Positions 7,466-9,926 of a DNA stretch of 9,926 nucleotides are shown here, in pieces. A program made the translations under genes and the position numbers. The notes below the pieces were generated by a model, which saw only the letters and a list, made by a program, of their open reading frames with translations, was not told where the DNA came from and ran no database searches. Location of the stretch: NCBI GenBank assembly GCA_902781245.1, contig CACZIP010000049.1:1-9926 (forward strand), read 5' to 3'. Position 1 is the first letter of the stretch. Each line of letters begins with the position of its first letter. The DNA comes from an uncultured Coriobacteriaceae bacterium (GTDB taxonomy: Bacteria > Actinomycetota > Coriobacteriia > Coriobacteriales > Eggerthellaceae).

Positions 7466-7956
7466 GTACCCGAAAGCTGATTGCGCTTGTAGACACGAAT
7501 GTCTGGTTGGATTGCTATCTGCCCGATAGGCCAAATTCCGTTGCAACTCGTGATTTCATTTGCATGGCACAGAAGAATTCGGTGCAGCTAGCCTATCCCG
7601 TTCACATACTGAAAGATGTTTTCTATCTCATTCAATTGGATTTGAAGCGCATGGCACGCAAAAACGGCGTAACCACGAAATCTGACTTTTTGGCAGTTCA
7701 GCGGGCAGCTTGGAGTTGCATCGAGAATATGCGTGAGCAAGCTATTGCAATTGGGGCCGACGAATCAGACGCATGGCTTGCGTGCAAGTACCGCCCGCTC
7801 AGCGAGGACCTTGAGGACAACTTCGTCTTGGCTGCGGCGGAACGGGCGGAGGTTGACTTCATCGTGACGGGTGATAAAACGCTCATCCAGAAAGCAACCG
7901 TTGCAGCGTACACGCCGCAGGATGCGCTCAAATATCTTGAGGCGATTGCGCGCTAG
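7462..7956 (+). CDS. PIN-domain toxin (probable ribonuclease)
   Basis: A 164-residue PIN-domain protein, probably a metal-dependent RNase toxin neutralised by the preceding antitoxin. PIN toxins such as VapC cut tRNA or other RNA; the target here is unknown. The start is GTG 7462 within the antitoxin stop region; the GGGGG run at 7452-7456 can serve as ribosome binding site. Motifs: strand 1 ALVDTNVWLD with catalytic D11, a likely second acid at D52 (ILKDVFYLI) where PIN domains usually have Glu, then D119 (LEDNFVLAAAERA) and D138 in FIVTGDKTL, the standard closing motif. The four-acid set therefore appears intact, with Asp for Glu at the second place. Length is slightly above the usual 125-150 residues. 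The gene, especially its first half, looks more A+T-rich than addA, fitting a mobile toxin-antitoxin module. Confidence 0.82.
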   Translation: MSTRKLIALVDTNVWLDCYLPDRPNSVATRDFICMAQKNSVQLAYPVHILKDVFYLIQLDLKRMARKNGVTTKSDFLAVQRAAWSCIENMREQAIAIGADESDAWLACKYRPLSEDLEDNFVLAAAERAEVDFIVTGDKTLIQKATVAAYTPQDALKYLEAIAR

Positions 7957-7985
7957 TTCAGTTGTCGCTCGCGGGCCGTTCGTGC

Positions 7986-9071
7986 CTACTTGATCAGCAT
8001 CGCATCGCCGAACGAGAAGAACCGGTAGCGCTCAGCTACGGCATGTTCGTATGCAGCCATGACGTTATCGCGACTTGAGAATGCGCTCACGAGCATCATG
8101 AGCGTCGAGCGCGGTACGTGGAAGTTTGTGACCAGCGCGTCGACGACATGAAATTCGCTGCCCGGCAGTAGGTACAACGACGTGGCGGCACGCTCGCGCG
8201 GTAACAGCTTGCCAGCTTCAACGTCCCAAGCGCTTTCGAGGCTGCGCACGCTCGTCGTACCCACGGCAATCACGCGCCCGCCAGCTGCCTTCGTGCGCTC
8301 GATGGCTTCGACAGTGCGTTCGGGCACCGTGTAGAACTCGGTGTGCATCTGATGCGCCTCGGGATCGTCCTCGTCCACGATGCGGAACGTGTCGAGGCCC
8401 ACCTCCAGCTCGACTGTTTCCCAACCTGCGCCTTTCACCTTGAGCTTTTCGATGAGCTCGGGCGTGAAATGCAGGCCGGCTGTTGGAGCCGCGGCTGAGC
8501 TTTCGCGTTTCGAATAGACGGTTTGGTACAGCTCCTCATCACCGGTGTAGTCTTTGATGTAGGGGGGCAGAGGCGTGTGGCCGACAGCGTGCAGCGCTTC
8601 GTCGAGAGACGGTTCGGTCGTGGTCAGGCGCACGATGCGCTCGCCGCGCGTGGCATTTGTCGCCCAGTCGATCACCTCGGCGGATAACACGACAGCGCCG
8701 TTTGCGTCTTCGAAATCGACGATTGCGCCGCTCCCTGGCTTCAAGCGCTTTCCCGGTTTGACGAGCGCTTCCCAGATAGCCGAGCGACCCGTTTTGGGTT
8801 CGCGGTCGAACACCTCGCGAAGCAGAAACACCTCGGCTGCGCCACCGGTTCCGCGCTTCTTTCCCAGCAGGCGTGCTGGCAGCACGCGTGTCTCGTTGAC
8901 CACGAGCAAATCGCCGGGATTCACATAGTCGACGATATCGCAGAAGATGCGGTCTTCCAGCTCGCCAGTTGCACGGTCCATTACCAGCAACCGGCATTTA
9001 TCGCGCTCGGCTGCGGGCTCTTGTGCGATGAGCTCGGGTGGCAGTTCGTATTCGAAATCGCTCGTCTTCAA
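7986..9071 (-). CDS. queA: S-adenosylmethionine:tRNA ribosyltransferase-isomerase QueA
   Basis: QueA transfers and isomerises the ribosyl part of S-adenosylmethionine onto preQ1 at the wobble position of GUN-anticodon tRNAs, giving epoxyqueuosine, the last-but-one step of queuosine synthesis. I choose TTG 9071 as start: GGGGAG lies six bases upstream and the protein then begins (M)KTSDFEYELPPELIAQ, as the family does. This gives 361 residues against about 356 in E. coli. The frame stays open to 9164, but those extra residues do not resemble QueA. Family blocks visible are NETRVLPARLLGKK, WEALVKPGKRLK, PTAGLHFT (196-203), RVIAVGTTSVRSLES, TNFHVPRSTL (from 315) and YRFFSFGDAMLIK at the end. The protein is full length with no break. 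It is convergent with the PIN toxin (29-nt gap) and divergent from the macrodomain gene. No other queuosine gene is in the window. Confidence 0.96.
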   Translation of the reverse strand: MKTSDFEYELPPELIAQEPAAERDKCRLLVMDRATGELEDRIFCDIVDYVNPGDLLVVNETRVLPARLLGKKRGTGGAAEVFLLREVFDREPKTGRSAIWEALVKPGKRLKPGSGAIVDFEDANGAVVLSAEVIDWATNATRGERIVRLTTTEPSLDEALHAVGHTPLPPYIKDYTGDEELYQTVYSKRESSAAAPTAGLHFTPELIEKLKVKGAGWETVELEVGLDTFRIVDEDDPEAHQMHTEFYTVPERTVEAIERTKAAGGRVIAVGTTSVRSLESAWDVEAGKLLPRERAATSLYLLPGSEFHVVDALVTNFHVPRSTLMMLVSAFSSRDNVMAAYEHAVAERYRFFSFGDAMLIK

Positions 9072-9097
9072 GTTTTGCTCCCCATTCCACATTCCAG

Positions 9098-9122
9098 CCA
9101 AAAAGGGACAGTCCCCTATTGG
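9098..9122. repeat. REP-like palindrome in the queA/macrodomain divergent spacer
   Basis: The core GGGACAGTCCC (9105-9115) is a perfect palindrome around one central base. Outer arms CCAA (9098-9101) and TTGG (9119-9122) also pair, separated from the core by short unpaired A/T-rich bases, giving a bulged stem-loop. It resembles dispersed extragenic palindromes with a GGGAC/GTCCC core that I recall from bacterial genomes; that resemblance is from memory, not a search. It would also lie in the leader of a queA transcript starting near 9140. A protein-binding operator between the divergent genes is the alternative. Confidence 0.45.
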
Positions 9123-9154
9123 TTGGCACTCTGTTTGGAAGGGTCTAGTATACT
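9123..9154 (+). promoter_or_regulatory. Probable promoter of the macrodomain gene, with palindromic -10
   Basis: TTGGCA (9123-9128) resembles a -35 box. A -10 could be TAGTAT (9146-9151, 17-nt spacer) or the better hexamer TATACT (9149-9154, 20-nt spacer). AGTATACT (9147-9154) is its own reverse complement, so a TATACT hexamer is present on both strands and could also serve queA on the minus strand, though no good minus-strand -35 is visible. Transcription towards the right would begin near 9160, leaving a leader of about 30 nt with GGAG at 9179-9182. Confidence 0.45.
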
Positions 9155-9190
9155 TGCAAAACACGTAAAAGCACGATTGGAGTTACAGCA

Positions 9191-9926
9191 ATGCCGAGCA
9201 AGGAAGATCGTAGGAAGGAAGCAGTCAGGCACACCGGTATGGTGAAAGGCCTGTTTGCAACGGAAATTGCGCAGACAGTCGAATCTGCAGAACTGTACGA
9301 GGACGGTGTAGGCCGCGATTTGCCGCTGCCGGAACCGAGGTTCGAGAAGACGACGATCAAAGTAGAATGGGCTGGCATTGCGACAGTTGCTTCGCGTTCG
9401 TATGGCAAGGTCTGTCTGCTCGATCCGGCAAACTACCGCATTCCCGGCGGCAATTACCTGGGTGGCGGCTGGTCTCCCGAAGAGCAGATCTGCGCAGAGA
9501 GCAACCTGTTCCCGATTCTCGAGGGGTTGCGCGAGACTTACTATGCCGATAACAAGCATACGGGCCATGGCGGGCTCAACTCCGACAGGGCTCTCTATCT
9601 GAAGGACGTGATCTTCACGACCGGTGGCATCATGCAAAAGCGCGATGTCATCGTGTGTGCCCCTCCAAACAGGCGTTTTGCACTCGAGAATCACAGGTCC
9701 GAAGCGGAATGCGATATCGATTTGGCGAACCGCGTCCGCACCATCTTGCATATCGCCGCCGCCAACGAAGTCGACACGCTGGTCCTTAACGCATTCGGCT
9801 GCGGGTTCTTCGATAACGATCCGTCCAAGGTGGCGGGTCTGTTCCAGACTTGGCTCGATGCTCATCCCGGGCAGTTCGAGCGTGTGGTGTTCGCCATTTC
9901 GGGCGGCCCCGCCCTCGACGTGTTCC
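9191..9926 (+). CDS. TIGR02452/DUF2263 PARG-like macrodomain protein (3' end outside window)
   Basis: Partial gene of 245 complete codons, still open at the right edge. ATG 9191 has GGAG eight bases upstream. The order of motifs fits the microbial poly(ADP-ribose) glycohydrolase-like family: an N-terminal helical segment (1-60), LLDPANYRIPGGNYLGGGW (76-94) followed by SPEEQICAES (95-104), TTGGIMQKRDVIVCAPPN, and LNAFGCGFFDNDP (199-211), corresponding to the family's G-A-W-G-C-G-V-F-x-N-D-P loop. Known members bind ADP-ribose and some remove it from proteins. The usual catalytic signature is GGG, a 6-8 residue gap, then QEE. Here it reads GGN (86-88), then PEE (96-98), so two positions differ while the Glu pair E97-E98 is kept. 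Whether it hydrolyses ADP-ribose or only binds it cannot be settled from sequence. It is transcribed divergently from queA. Family call good; activity inferred. Confidence 0.78.
   Translation, partial: MPSKEDRRKEAVRHTGMVKGLFATEIAQTVESAELYEDGVGRDLPLPEPRFEKTTIKVEWAGIATVASRSYGKVCLLDPANYRIPGGNYLGGGWSPEEQICAESNLFPILEGLRETYYADNKHTGHGGLNSDRALYLKDVIFTTGGIMQKRDVIVCAPPNRRFALENHRSEAECDIDLANRVRTILHIAAANEVDTLVLNAFGCGFFDNDPSKVAGLFQTWLDAHPGQFERVVFAISGGPALDVF

Noticed and set aside
7957..7985. Bidirectional terminator between the PIN toxin and queA
   Set aside because: The 29-nt convergent gap has no convincing hairpin and no T-run on either strand.
9072..9164. Longer queA starting at 9164 or at ATG 9092
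   Set aside because: The added residues do not resemble QueA and would translate the spacer palindrome. TTG 9071 has GGGGAG at the right distance and gives the family N-terminus.
9116..9865. A 249-codon minus-strand frame opposite the macrodomain gene
   Set aside because: The plus-strand protein matches a known family motif by motif; the antisense frame has no family features.

Overview
The window (about 9.9 kb, moderately high G+C, acidic proteins, several GTG/TTG starts) reads as bacterial chromosome. The best guess is an actinobacterium of the Coriobacteriia/Eggerthellaceae type. This rests on gene content and sequence flavour only, with no rRNA or marker gene to prove it.

Layout. Positions 1-285 hold no gene I can recognise, only a 9-bp long-range inverted repeat and a likely -10 box just before the first gene. 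Positions 286-6880 are a two-gene operon, addB then addA, encoding an AddAB-type helicase-nuclease for double-strand break resection. AddA carries all the UvrD/Rep helicase motifs and a C-terminal RecB-like nuclease. AddB carries a PD-(D/E)XK nuclease with iron-sulfur cysteines, but its N-terminus starts after the place where the family's Walker A should be. Positions 6881-7102 are an A+T-richer spacer with a hairpin and a promoter. The promoter serves a toxin-antitoxin pair at 7103-7956: a RelB/DinJ-like ribbon-helix-helix antitoxin overlapping a PIN-domain toxin by 4 nt. Convergent to it on the minus strand is queA (7986-9071, TTG start), for queuosine synthesis in tRNA. A 119-bp divergent spacer contains a REP-like palindrome and a palindromic -10 box. 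It separates queA from a gene running off the right end (9191-9926), a TIGR02452/DUF2263 (microbial PARG-like macrodomain) protein with a variant catalytic signature.

How they fit together. AddB and AddA should act as one complex on DNA ends, in recombination repair and degradation of foreign linear DNA. The toxin-antitoxin pair is a self-contained module with its own promoter and probable autoregulation. queA is housekeeping tRNA modification. The PARG-like protein may remove or bind ADP-ribose marks. I see no CRISPR, transposase, tRNA or rRNA. The least ordinary parts are the Walker A-less AddB, the RelB-PIN pairing with an operator-like repeat around its -10 box, and the macrodomain protein with its altered GGG/QEE signature.
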